A stretch of 64,000 bases of DNA from the NCBI GenBank assembly GCA_016188575.1, contig JACPHN010000082.1, positions 51,419-115,418 on the forward strand. The letters are read 5' to 3'. The notes beneath the pieces are model-generated. The model was not told the DNA's origin. It did no database searches and saw only the letters and a program-made list of their open reading frames with translations. This stretch comes from Candidatus Schekmanbacteria bacterium. GTDB taxonomy: Bacteria > CSSED10-310 > JACPHN01. Made by a program: the position numbers and the translations under genes. Below are positions 1 to 9,000 of this stretch, in pieces (positions within the stretch are counted from its first letter, which is position 1; each line of letters starts with the position of its first letter).

Positions 1-1725
1 CTCGCGGGCAAGGAGGTCGAGCTCGAGCGCGTCGGGGGCCAGCCGAAGAGGATCCGCGAGGTCGGCGGATCCTTCGTACCGCCGCAGCGCGAGATCAGCG
101 AGGGTGGTCAGGACAGACCTCAGTCCGGTCGTGGCGGCGGCTCCCAGCCGCGCCGCCCCCAAGAGCCCCAGGAGCGGAGGGAGCGCGACATGCCTCGACG
201 GCAACCCGACTTCCACAACCCTTACAACTTCGTGCCTGCCCCTCCTCGGAACACGAGCGATGCCGACCTGGGCGATCAGCGCCCTGTCGACCACGATGCC
301 TTCCTCATGGACCGCTACTCGGGATCGATCCGTGTGCACATGACGGCGAAGACGCCTCTGCTGGTGCCCGACACCGAGCGCGCTCAGGAGAGAGCGAACG
401 GGCACAAGACCTTTCCGCTCCGCGTGGATGCGGACGGGAAGCCGCTCATCCCAGCCTCCAGCGTTCGCGGCATGCTCCGCTCGGCCTACGAGGCCGTCAC
501 CAACTCCCGCTTTGGGCGCTTCTCCGAGTCGCACAAGCAGAGGCTGAAGTATCGCCAGAGCCAGAGGCCGTTCAGTAAGGTCGACTACCCAGCGTCAGCC
601 TGGGACCTGCTCCACGATTCACTCCGGCCCGCTGCTGCCATCGATCAGCTCTCTCCGGCCGACCGGGTCTTCGGCTGGGTCAAGGTCGATGCGGACACGG
701 GATCGCGCTCGAGGGGCGAGCGCGTGGCGGCCCGAGGGCTCCTGCGCGTGGGGCCTGTGCGCTGCGAGTCGAGCACGGCTGATGCGGTGGAGAGGTTCGC
801 GGCTCCGGGTCTTCCGCTCGCCATCCTGTCGGCACCCAAGCCCCAGCAGGGTCGCTTCTATGTCGCTCGATCGCCGAATGGCGAGGCGCAGAGTGAAGAT
901 CTTTCCAAGCAGGACGCGGGCTACACGTTGGGCATGGGACTCCGCGGCCGAAAGGTGTATCCACATCAGACGAGCCTGCCCGACGGGCACTGGGACGATC
1001 CGACCGCGGACCGGACGCAGCAGCCGCATGGTACGCCCGCCCATCACCAGGAGTACCGGCGGCCCCTCAAGAACGGCCAGGAGCAGCGCGACGACCAGAA
1101 CCGATCGATCCTCGGCTGGGTCAAGCGCGGCGCGAAGTTCGGCTTCGACCTCCAAGTGCAGAACCTCTCGACGGTCGAGCTTGGCGCGCTCCTCTGGCTC
1201 CTCGGACTGCAGGAGGGCTGCTTCTTCCGCTTTGGTGGCGGCAAGCCGCTCGGCTTCGGAAGCGTGCGGCTCGAGGTCGTGTCTCTCGAGGTGCGAACCG
1301 GAACCGACCTTCGCGCGCGCTACGATGCGTGGCACGACGCGACACCGCCGAACGACCCACGCACGGATGCGCTGAACGCGTTCAGGGACGCCGTGGTGCG
1401 CGCCTATCCTCCGGCCGCCGGCGGCTTCGAGGGCGTAGCGTTCATCCGCACCTTCCTGACCGCCTGCCGCGGGCACGGGGACAACCTCCCGATCCATTAT
1501 CCCCGGGCCACGGCGGACGGACAGCCGGACCCCCCGAGCCCGGACGGCGAGTCCTTCAAGTGGTTCGTAGCGAACGAGCGGGACGGTGCGCGGCACGCGC
1601 TACGAGACCTCGCGAGCGATACGGGACTGCCCACGCTGCCGGAACGGATAGGAGGAGGCGGTGGAGGTCGTCCGCGCCAAGGCGGCGGTCCCCATCGCAA
1701 CCGTGGCGGAGGGGGAAGGCGTTGA
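1..1725 (+). CDS. Type III CRISPR-associated RAMP protein (TIGR03986-like), 5' partial
   Basis: A RAMP-superfamily protein of the kind found in type III CRISPR-Cas loci, where such proteins bind crRNA or assist the effector complex. The motif NPYNFVPAPPR, counted from the Met at position 190, is the hallmark of the TIGR03986 family. It is followed by a RAMP-type glycine loop (SSVRGMLRSAYE) and a second glycine-rich segment (FGGGKPLGFGSVRL). The C-terminus is a Gly/Arg-rich tail. The reading frame is open upstream to base 1, and that part (with VELERVGGQPKRI) looks like genuine protein, perhaps the end of an OB/cold-shock-like domain. Either the gene begins outside the window, or a separate start lies at 190 behind a GGAGGGAG ribosome site; the second form would be 511 residues. 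No cas10 or CRISPR array is visible, so the rest of the locus must lie to the left. Confidence 0.8.
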   Translation, partial: LAGKEVELERVGGQPKRIREVGGSFVPPQREISEGGQDRPQSGRGGGSQPRRPQEPQERRERDMPRRQPDFHNPYNFVPAPPRNTSDADLGDQRPVDHDAFLMDRYSGSIRVHMTAKTPLLVPDTERAQERANGHKTFPLRVDADGKPLIPASSVRGMLRSAYEAVTNSRFGRFSESHKQRLKYRQSQRPFSKVDYPASAWDLLHDSLRPAAAIDQLSPADRVFGWVKVDADTGSRSRGERVAARGLLRVGPVRCESSTADAVERFAAPGLPLAILSAPKPQQGRFYVARSPNGEAQSEDLSKQDAGYTLGMGLRGRKVYPHQTSLPDGHWDDPTADRTQQPHGTPAHHQEYRRPLKNGQEQRDDQNRSILGWVKRGAKFGFDLQVQNLSTVELGALLWLLGLQEGCFFRFGGGKPLGFGSVRLEVVSLEVRTGTDLRARYDAWHDATPPNDPRTDALNAFRDAVVRAYPPAAGGFEGVAFIRTFLTACRGHGDNLPIHYPRATADGQPDPPSPDGESFKWFVANERDGARHALRDLASDTGLPTLPERIGGGGGGRPRQGGGPHRNRGGGGRR

Positions 1726-1789
1726 TGAGCCGTGCGATCACCTGCATCGTCCTCGCGAGCGGCGTGCTTCGGCTGGGAAAAGGCCAGCC

Positions 1790-3031
1790 ATGAACCTCGC
1801 CGTGCTCGAACAGCTCATCGCTGGAGGCGAGTCGGAGACGCTCGAGCTCAAGAGGTCGACGGCGGATCTGCGCCGAGCCGGGGAGTCGCTGTGCGCGTTT
1901 CTCAACGGCGAGGGCGGTCAGGTCGTTATCGTCGTGGCGCCGGACGGGAAGATCAACGGCCAGCAGGTCATGGACAGCACGCTCCGCGACGTCGCGGCCA
2001 TGCTCGGGCGCTTCGAACCGCCCGCGCGGGTTGAGATGGACCGCGTCGACGTCCGGGAGGGGCGCGCGGTGATCGTGCTCGACGCTCCCTCGGCGAGGGA
2101 GCACGCCCCGTTCACCTTCGACGGGAAGGCGTATCGTCGCGTGGGCTCGACGACTACCGTGATGGCACAGGAGGAGTATGGGCGGCCCCTGCTCGATCGG
2201 AACCACAGCCGCCATCGCTGGGAGAACCAGCTCGCGGTGGGTCTCGGTCTCGACGACCTGGACCACGAGGAGATCCTGCGCACCCGCCAGACCGCCATCG
2301 ACCAGCGGCGCCTCTCGGCCGGCACGAGCATGGACGTCGGCGACATCCTCGACCGCCTCGGGCTACGCGTCGGCGGGAAGGTCACGCAAGCCGCACAGAT
2401 GCTCTACGGCACCAGGTTCTTGCCCGACTATCCGCAGGGGCTGCTCAAGCTCGGTCGTTTCCGCGGCACGAAGATCACTGGCGACATCCTGGACAACAAG
2501 CAGGAGCACATGCACGCCTTCGCGATGGTCCGCGAGGCGATCGCATGGCTCGACCGGACCTTGCCGCTGGCGGCCCACTTCCCCAAGGGCAGCATTTTTC
2601 GCGAGGATCGGCAGCCGGTGCCCCCCGAGGCGCTGCGCGAGGTGATCCTCAACGCGGTCATGCACCGCGACTGCAGCCGAGCCAGCTCCTACGTGGCGAT
2701 CGCTGTCTTCGACGATCGCATCGAGGTCCGCAGCGTCGGGGACTTCCCCACCGGAATCCGCGCCGAGATGCTCTCGGGCGACCACCCATCGATCCTTCGC
2801 AACCCGCTGATCGCGGGAGCGTTCCACCGGACCGGCGCCGTCGAGGTCTGGGGCCGGGGCACCAATCGCGTCATCGAAGCCTGCCGCGCCCGCGGCGTTG
2901 CTCTGCCCGAGTTCTCCGAGCTCGGGGGTGTCGTCACGGTGACTTTCAAGGCCGCCGTGGGGCCCAAGGCAGCGAAGGGACCAAGCTGGGACCAAGCTGG
3001 GCCTAAGCCGGGCTCAAGCGCAAGTGCTTGA
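1790..3031 (+). CDS. Schlafen/AlbA_2-domain ATP-binding protein, frameshifted at 3' end
   Basis: A putative DNA-binding, ATP-binding regulator of the AlbA_2 family. The N-terminal third (about residues 8-130, ESETLELKRS near the start) is the AlbA_2 fold. Residues about 285-390 carry the HATPase_c_4 signature EALREVILNAVMHRDCS and the downstream motif EVWGRGTNRVIEAC. The ATG at 1790 is preferred because the family start lies just before the AlbA_2 domain; a longer reading from 1661 runs through the previous gene's 3' end. The frame ends in PGSSASA, which is not family-like, whereas the expected winged-helix C-terminus continues in another frame (see 3024). The change of frame falls on a duplicated 11-bp unit. 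The gene lies 65 bases after the CRISPR RAMP gene on the same strand, so it could be an accessory of that locus, which is inference. Confidence 0.75.
   Translation: MNLAVLEQLIAGGESETLELKRSTADLRRAGESLCAFLNGEGGQVVIVVAPDGKINGQQVMDSTLRDVAAMLGRFEPPARVEMDRVDVREGRAVIVLDAPSAREHAPFTFDGKAYRRVGSTTTVMAQEEYGRPLLDRNHSRHRWENQLAVGLGLDDLDHEEILRTRQTAIDQRRLSAGTSMDVGDILDRLGLRVGGKVTQAAQMLYGTRFLPDYPQGLLKLGRFRGTKITGDILDNKQEHMHAFAMVREAIAWLDRTLPLAAHFPKGSIFREDRQPVPPEALREVILNAVMHRDCSRASSYVAIAVFDDRIEVRSVGDFPTGIRAEMLSGDHPSILRNPLIAGAFHRTGAVEVWGRGTNRVIEACRARGVALPEFSELGGVVTVTFKAAVGPKAAKGPSWDQAGPKPGSSASA
2976..3002 (+). repeat. 11-bp tandem repeat GGGACCAAGCT at the frameshift
   Basis: Two head-to-tail copies of GGGACCAAGCT followed by GGG sit at the point where the AlbA_2 gene changes frame. 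Because 11 is not a multiple of 3, each gain or loss of a unit shifts the frame. One extra unit would connect the upstream frame to the winged-helix frame. Confidence 0.75.
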
Positions 3032-3239
3032 GCTTGCAGCGACTCCTCGCTCTCTCCAAGAGCTCATGGAGCCCTCAGGCAGGACGAACAGGACCAAGTT
3101 CCGGGACCAAGTTCTGGCGCCATTACTGGAAGCGGGCCTTCTCGAGATGACGATCCCCGACAAACCTCGGAGCCCGCGACAGCAGTATCGGACGACGCCG
3201 GAAGGAGCGCGCCGCAGCGGACAGCGCGACCATCAGTGA
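3024..3239 (+). pseudogene. C-terminal winged-helix piece of the Schlafen/AlbA_2 gene, out of frame
   Basis: This segment reads VLELAATPRSLQELM and later KFRDQVLAPLLEAGLLEM, ending in QQYRTTPEG, the typical C-terminal winged helix of AlbA_2/RecG-like ATP-binding proteins. Its frame is open a little upstream (LGLSRAQAQ), joining naturally to the protein encoded from 1790. It lies in a different frame, so it is the detached end of that gene, not an independent start. Restoring one more copy of the upstream 11-bp repeat would fuse both parts in one frame. Confidence 0.7.
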
Positions 3240-3542
3240 GCTGGCGATTCCGGACGGACGACGGACGGCAGCAGGGCCTCCTGAAGTCGTCGTCGACGTA
3301 AACCAAGGGCCTCTTGCCCCAGCCGCAGAGGCAGCCGCCGTTGACCGAGGGGCCGTGCTCTCTCCCCCCTCTCCGCGTCGGAGAGCACGATCGGCCCCGA
3401 GAAGAGGCGCGGGCGGTACGCGGCGTGATCTCTGCCACCGCCGCGCCGAGAGCCGCCGCCGACCGGCTCTTGGCTGGTGCCTCGCAGAATGGAGAGGTAG
3501 TTTCGGAGCATAAGGGTAGACGTAGACCAGCTTCACCGGAGC
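3240..3542. other. No confident gene
   Basis: About 300 bases between the Schlafen remnant and the amidohydrolase stub. Open frames exist on both strands, but none has family-like sequence or a ribosome site. A short imperfect inverted repeat (GTGCTCTC / GGAGAGCAC) lies near 3355-3386. Probably decayed sequence. Confidence 0.5.
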
Positions 3543-3737
3543 GGCGCCCGATTTGGCGCCCCACTTGCCCTGTCCCACGGTTTCGCCCAGCAGAAGCCAG
3601 TTTTCGGCACCGATTGGCCGTTCTACCACCAGGCGATCCAGCTCGCGAAAGTTCTGCTGGCGACGGAAGGGAACGCGACGCTGCGACGTCTGGCGCTGTA
3701 CGGAAACGCCGCCCGGTTTTTCAGCCTGCCGGCGTAG
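3543..3737 (+). pseudogene. Amidohydrolase-family C-terminal stub
   Basis: The forward frame ending at the TAG at 3735-3737 reads KPVFGTDWPFYHQAIQLAKV and then TLRRLALYGNAARFF. This is the C-terminal metal-site and helix segment of metal-dependent TIM-barrel amidohydrolases (amidohydrolase_2 type), in which the Asp of GTDWPFYH is a metal or catalytic residue. Nothing upstream supplies the rest of the roughly 300-residue barrel in this frame, so this is a truncated relic. It ends 20 bases before the convergent dehydrogenase gene. Confidence 0.6.
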
Positions 3738-3757
3738 CTGTCAGCCGTCGCCCCCGC

Positions 3758-4894
3758 CTACGCGTTGGCCGTCGCGCGGCTCTCTTTCCGAGCGCTGTCC
3801 GCTGTTGGGACTTCACCGTGGTAGTATCGACCGATGCGGTTGGCGATGAAAGCGTCGAAGCTCGCATCTTCTTGCTTGACGAAGCCGCGACGCGGCAGCA
3901 GGCCGCGCGCATGGAGGTCGACCATGGCGCACACCCCGGCCGCGGTCGTGAGCTGAATCGCGCTCCACCGGCGCCCCCCGATCTCCTGCGCATAGATCTT
4001 CCGCGCATAGGTTTCCTGCGTCAAGAAGCCCGCCTGCATGCCGGTAACAGTCACGAACACCAGCACCACATCCTGCGCCGTCATCGGCACGGCGGCCTCC
4101 AGGACGCTTTTGAGAATGTCGCGGTGCTCGCGGAGGTTGAGGTCCTCGAGCAGGATCTTGAGGATGTCGCGATGACCCGGGTAGCGAACCGTCTTGTAAT
4201 CCAGGGCGCGAACCTTCCCGGCATACGTCTCGCACAGAGTCCCGAGCCCGCCCGAGGTGTTGAACGCTTCGTAGTCGATGCCGTCGAGCGAAAAGCGCTC
4301 CAGCCCCTCGAGCGGCAGCAGCTCGCGCAGCGCACCGTCATGGATCGCCTCGCACGGATTGCAGTACTCGTTGATAAGCCCGTCCGTGCTCCACGTCAGG
4401 TTGTACTTGAGCGCGTTCGTCGGGTATTCGGGCAGTGCGCCGACGCGCATGCGCACGTCACGCAGGCTCTCGAAGCGCCGGCACAGGTGATGCGTAACGA
4501 TGGAGATGAAGCCCGGAGCGAGGCCACATTGGGGCGTGAATGAGGTTTCGGCGCTCGCGGCGAGCTGGCGGATGCGGCGCGTCGTTTCGACGTCCTCCGT
4601 GAGGTCGAAGTAGTGCAAACCTGCCTCCCGCGCCCGCTCGGCAACGCCGACGTTCAAATAGTAGGGCAGCGCGCTGATCACCGCGTCGTGTCCACTCATG
4701 GCGGCGCTGAGCGCGGCCGCATCGGCGACGTCCAGCGCCTGGCGCCTTACGCGTGTGCTTTCAGCGATCCGCCCGAGAGCGCTCTCCGTCGCGTCGGCAA
4801 CGGTAACCGCGTAGTCTCCGGTGAGGTCGAGCAGATGAGTGATCGCCGCGCCGATCTTTCCGGCGCCAAGCAGCAGGATACGCGTCAATGCCAT
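3758..4894 (-). CDS. Saccharopine dehydrogenase-family oxidoreductase
   Basis: A 378-residue NAD(P)-dependent enzyme of the saccharopine dehydrogenase / Lys9-like family, which acts on amino-acid-type substrates in the cytosol. The N-terminus ILLLGAGKIGAAI is a Rossmann GxGxxG dinucleotide-binding loop. It is followed by the family segment with ALPYYLNVGVAE, then QCGLAPGFISI, which precedes the catalytic/dimerisation domain. The ATG at 4894 has a strong GGGAGG ribosome site nine bases upstream; a longer reading to 4975 adds an untypical Arg-rich leader. It stands alone on the minus strand between convergent and divergent genes. The exact substrate cannot be told; a lysine-degradation or carboxynorspermidine-like role is possible. 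Confidence 0.8.
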   Translation of the reverse strand: MALTRILLLGAGKIGAAITHLLDLTGDYAVTVADATESALGRIAESTRVRRQALDVADAAALSAAMSGHDAVISALPYYLNVGVAERAREAGLHYFDLTEDVETTRRIRQLAASAETSFTPQCGLAPGFISIVTHHLCRRFESLRDVRMRVGALPEYPTNALKYNLTWSTDGLINEYCNPCEAIHDGALRELLPLEGLERFSLDGIDYEAFNTSGGLGTLCETYAGKVRALDYKTVRYPGHRDILKILLEDLNLREHRDILKSVLEAAVPMTAQDVVLVFVTVTGMQAGFLTQETYARKIYAQEIGGRRWSAIQLTTAAGVCAMVDLHARGLLPRRGFVKQEDASFDAFIANRIGRYYHGEVPTADSARKESRATANA

Positions 4895-5108
4895 GAGGAC
4901 CTCCCGTGGAACAAGCCCGTGCGGCGCCGTGACCTGGAGCACGGCTCTGCGCGGGCAGAATACGAGACTTGGCAAGACGGGTCAAGAGGCGCGGTTGCCC
5001 TGAATTCACCGCCCCCATCCCGATCACGGGGGCGCTCGGTGCCATTGTCCAGGCCTTCATCACGACGCTGAAGGCGATCGCGCACCAGGTGCTCGAAGCA
5101 CTATTGGC

Positions 5109-5137
5109 TTGACAAGGTAGCTACCAGAAGCTACCTA
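5109..5137 (+). promoter_or_regulatory. Promoter and palindromic operator of the toxin-antitoxin pair
   Basis: TTGACA (5109-5114) is followed after 17 bases by TACCTA (5132-5137) as a -10. The spacer holds a perfect palindrome GGTAGCTACC (5116-5125) and a further AGCTACC half-site (5129-5135). Antitoxins of this type usually bind such operators to repress their own operon. The predicted start of transcription is almost at the ATG (5145), and no ribosome site is visible, so a leaderless mRNA is likely. Confidence 0.65.
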
Positions 5138-5144
5138 TACCCTC

Positions 5145-5432
5145 ATGCGCATCGTTGGGATCAAGATCCTGAAGAACAACCTGAGCGAGTACGTCCGCTT
5201 GGCGTCCCAGGGAGAAACCGTCCTCATTTCCGATCGCGATCGCGTCGTGGCTGAGCTGGTGCCGCCCCAAGCCTGTCGCGCCGAGCGGGTGAGCGATGCG
5301 GTACTGGTAGATCTGGTGCGCCATGGAATGCTAACTCCACCACTGCTACCGCCCTCGCAGCCGCCGCGGGCACGGGTGGTTGCGCCTCTGGCCCAGTTGC
5401 TCGGCGAGCTCGACGAGGACCGCAGCCGTTGA
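5145..5432 (+). CDS. Type II antitoxin, Phd/YefM (VapB-like)
   Basis: A 95-residue antitoxin that should neutralise the PIN-domain ribonuclease encoded next and repress the operon. The N-terminal half (IKILKNNLSEYVRLASQGET and VLISDRDRVVAELVPP) is the Phd/YefM DNA-binding and dimerisation fold. The C-terminal proline-rich and acidic tail would wrap the toxin. Its stop overlaps the TTG start of the toxin gene by three bases. The operator palindrome sits directly upstream. Confidence 0.85.
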   Translation: MRIVGIKILKNNLSEYVRLASQGETVLISDRDRVVAELVPPQACRAERVSDAVLVDLVRHGMLTPPLLPPSQPPRARVVAPLAQLLGELDEDRSR

Positions 5433-5821
5433 TCTATTTGGATACCTCGGTGGCGCTAGCTGAGTTGCTGGCGGAGGACCGCCGGCCGGACTCGACCCTG
5501 TGGACGGCTACTGTGGTATCTAGCCGCTTGCTGGAATACGAAGTCTGGACGCGCATCCATGGGCGCGGCCTGGCGAGCTCGCACGGGACGGTCGTGACCG
5601 AGCTTCTGGCCCGCGTGGCGTTTATCGAGCTGGTGCCGCTCGTATTGGCGAGAGCTCTCGAGCCATTTCCGATCCCGGTGCGTACCTTGGACGCGCTCCA
5701 TCTCGCATCGCTGGAGTTTCTGCGAGGACGACGGGTTGCCGTGGAGCTGGCCACCTTCGATGTGCGCATGGCCACCGCTGCGGTTGCACTGGGAATTCCG
5801 TTGGCTCCGAACTGCCCCTAG
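5429..5821 (+). CDS. PIN-domain ribonuclease toxin (VapC-like)
   Basis: A 130-residue PIN-domain toxin, by family a Mg-dependent endoribonuclease that cuts tRNA or rRNA. The acidic active-site residues are visible: D5 in YLDTSVALAEL, the Glu pair in LLEYEVW, D in RTLDALHLASLEFL and D in LATFDVRMA. It starts with TTG overlapping the antitoxin stop, the usual translationally coupled arrangement. Nothing appears truncated. Confidence 0.87.
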   Translation: MIYLDTSVALAELLAEDRRPDSTLWTATVVSSRLLEYEVWTRIHGRGLASSHGTVVTELLARVAFIELVPLVLARALEPFPIPVRTLDALHLASLEFLRGRRVAVELATFDVRMATAAVALGIPLAPNCP

Positions 5822-6028
5822 CCAGTCCCCGGCGTTGCTGATTTCTGCCGCACAAGTGCTCGAAGAACCTGTGGTGGGAGTGGCGCAAAAGGCGGCTTGC
5901 GCTCAGCGAAACGATGCTTGACTTGGCGGCCGTCGCGTCGCTAGTACATATCCCACGGGGCGCGGCGAGCGCTGCTGGCGGGCGCCTCACGTCTTGCTCA
6001 TTACCAACCGCTTTTGCCGGAGCCTGCC

Positions 6029-9000
6029 ATGTCGCGCCGCCGAGTGCCGCAGTGTTGCGAATGCCCCCTGCGCTCGCACCGGACCCGGCGCGCTGGGGCC
6101 GCTCTCGCGGTGGTCGTCCTGCTCCTGCACGTGGCCGCCGCCGTGGCCGGCGCTGCACCGGTGATCACGGCGATCAGCCCGGCCAGTGGTTTTCCGGGAG
6201 ACGCGGTGGCGATTTCCGGCTCCGGGCTGCTCGACGTGAACCTGGTGCGATTCGGCGCGCTCGAGGTCGCCAGCTTCACCATCGCCGGCGACGACAGCAT
6301 CGTGGCAATTGTCCCACCCGAGGCGACAGGGGGGCCCATTGTCGTGCGCGGCGCCGGCAGCGAAGAGGCCGCCAGCTTGCCTTTTCGGGTTGGCCGGAGC
6401 ACCGGCGCCTTCGCCACTTCATGGTCTTCCGAGCCCACGGGGCTCGATATCGTCTCGACGGGACCGCTCGCCGGAACGATCCTGCTGCTCGACGGCGGCG
6501 GCGGCAGCGACACGGTCTTTCTCTTCGATCAGTCGGGACGCATGCTCGGTCATTTCGACCTCGACAACTTCGACGCGGGCACGGCGACGGGGCTTTGCTA
6601 CATCCCGAGCGGCCCGCAATCCGGAAACGTCGGCATTGTGGATGACTTCAAGAACGATGTCTTCTTTCGCGTGACGACCGGCGGCATATCCCCGGTGGCG
6701 CCTACGGCTATTGAGATGGATGGCACCTGGAGCAGCCTGTTGACGCTGAGCGACGTGGCGGTCCTCGGCACGGATCCCTATCGCCTGGCGCTGCTGCACG
6801 ATCAAATCGGCTCGGTCGTGGCAGGCAAGATCTACTTCGTCGAGCAGGACCAGACCGCGCCGCCGTTCGCCGGGGAAATTGATCTCGACGCGCTGAGCCC
6901 CGACATCCAGGCGCCGTCCGGGCTGACCTACGTCGGCGGCGGCGCGCAGGGGGGAATGCTCGCCGTGGTCGACAACGCCTCGACAGGCGGGAAGAAGATC
7001 TACTTCGTCGATCCGCAGGCGGGAACGCTTTCGTCGGTCGCGCCGAACCCGGTCTCGCTCGCGGCGCTCGATCTCGCCGATCCACAGGCGGTTGCGTACG
7101 TCGGCGCCGGCACCTACGCGGGGGCGCTCGCCGTCGCGGACCAGAGCGCCGACCGCGTCTATTTCGTAGACCAGGCAGGCGCGCTGCTGGGGGATTTCGG
7201 GGTGGCGGGGCCGGGGCTGATCTCTCCCGATGGCATCGGCTTTGCGCCCGCCGGTGATCACGCCGGGGAGCTTGCTATCGGTGACACCGCGACGGACGCG
7301 CTGGTCTATTTCGACGTGGGCGGCGCGGTGGCCGCCGCGGGATTCGACATGGGCGCGGTTACCGCGAAAACGGTACAGGGGGTCGGCTTTGTGGCCGACG
7401 ACGCTGCCGGAAACGTCATGCTCGTGGTGCCGCAGGAGGATCGTGTGTACTTCCGCGCTCAGGATGGCAGCGCGGGGAGCCTGACGCCGCTCGACACGGC
7501 CGCGGCCGGAGCCGTCGATCCCGAAGACGCCGACAGCGTGACGCGCGGGCCTCAGACCGGCCTCCTTGCCGTTGTTGATCGCACGCTCGATGCGATTCTC
7601 TTTTACGCCCCCACAGGCGAGCTCAGCAGCCGGCTCGACATGACCTCCGAGATTACGCAGCCGCGCGGCATCGCCTTCATCTCCTTCGGGGGGCTCAGCG
7701 GCACGTATGCCGTCGTGAACGAGGCCACCGGGGCGCGGGAGATCCACTTCGTCGATCCCACCGGGGCGGTGGTCCAGACCATCCCAGCGGGAGACGTGGC
7801 GGCGGGCGGGTTCGGTGCCGATCGCCCTCTGGATCTCGCCTTTGTCCTGTCCGGTGCCGAGCGCGGACGCCTCGCGCTGGTCAACGCGGAAACTGGCGAC
7901 GTCCCGCGCGTCATCTTCGTGCTTGCGGGCGCCAGCGATGCCGCGCTCAGCGGCGGTGGCACCGGCGGTGCAGAGGCGCTGACGATGAGCGCCCTCGAAA
8001 ACGGCGCCGCGTCAGCGCGAGCGATCTACACCGTGACACTCGCGGATTCCGGGCTGCACGATCGCGCCGGCACGAAGGTCGACGGTTTGCGTTTTCGATT
8101 TTCCCTTTCCGGAGGCATGTCGCCTGCCGAGCTCGTGTCCGGAGGGGCGCGGCTGGTCGTGGGCGAGCAGTCGTGGGAGACCGGCCGCGACGCGGGCATC
8201 GAGATCGTGGCTACTGGCGAGGCCGCTGCCGAGGTGCGGGCGGGCACCGTGGTCACGGGAGCCGTTGAGAACACGGGAACGGCGGATCTGTTCGACACGG
8301 GCGACGGCGGCGAGGCGACCGCGGTCCTGTCGATCTGGCTCGCGGCGAGCGGCGTCACGGACGGCGGCGCGATGTCGCTTGTGGTGGATGAAGGCGACGT
8401 CGATCTGGACGAGCACGGCAGCGACTTCAGCGATCCCGGCACCCAGGGGCTCCCGCTGTTGGCCATCGACGTGGAGGTGACGGCCACGGAGCTGCGTTTC
8501 GGGAGCGAGCCGGCCGACGTGGTGTCGGGTGCCCTGCTGTTGCCCGCACCGCTGATTCGCGCAACCGACGCGGCAGGGAATGTGGATCGCGACGTCGCCG
8601 AAGCGATTTCGCTCGGCCTGGCAGCGGGCGCCGGGACGCTGACCGGGACCCAGTCCCTGGCCATGGCCCAGGGCGTCGCGGACTTCGGGAGCTCGGCGCT
8701 TCGCTACCAGGCCGTGACGGACCGCGAGATCTTCGGTCTGCAGGCGGACGATGATGCCGGCGCCGGTGCGGATCTCGCTCCGGCGCTATCCTCAGCGCTC
8801 ACCGCCGACGTCGTCGCGGCGAGTCTGCGATTCGACGCGGAGCCCGGCACGGCCTTTGATGGCTTTCCGCTGGCGCCGGCACCGCTCGTCTCTGCCCGTG
8901 ACGCGGACGGCCTCATCGACCAGGACTTCGTGGAGCTCGTGAGCCTGTCGCTGCTCGGCGGAGCAGGAGAGCTCGCCGGGGAGGTGTCGCTGCCGGCCGT

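Noticed and set aside
619-1596. Long minus-strand open frame opposite the CRISPR RAMP gene
   Set aside because: Its sequence is the Arg/Ala-rich shadow of a well-supported gene and shows no family motif.
3314-4543. 409-codon plus-strand frame over the dehydrogenase gene
   Set aside because: It lies opposite a clear Rossmann enzyme, has no ribosome site, and its protein is shadow-like.
6419-7747. 442-codon minus-strand frame within the TIG-domain gene
   Set aside because: Shadow of the forward protein; His/Arg-rich without domains.
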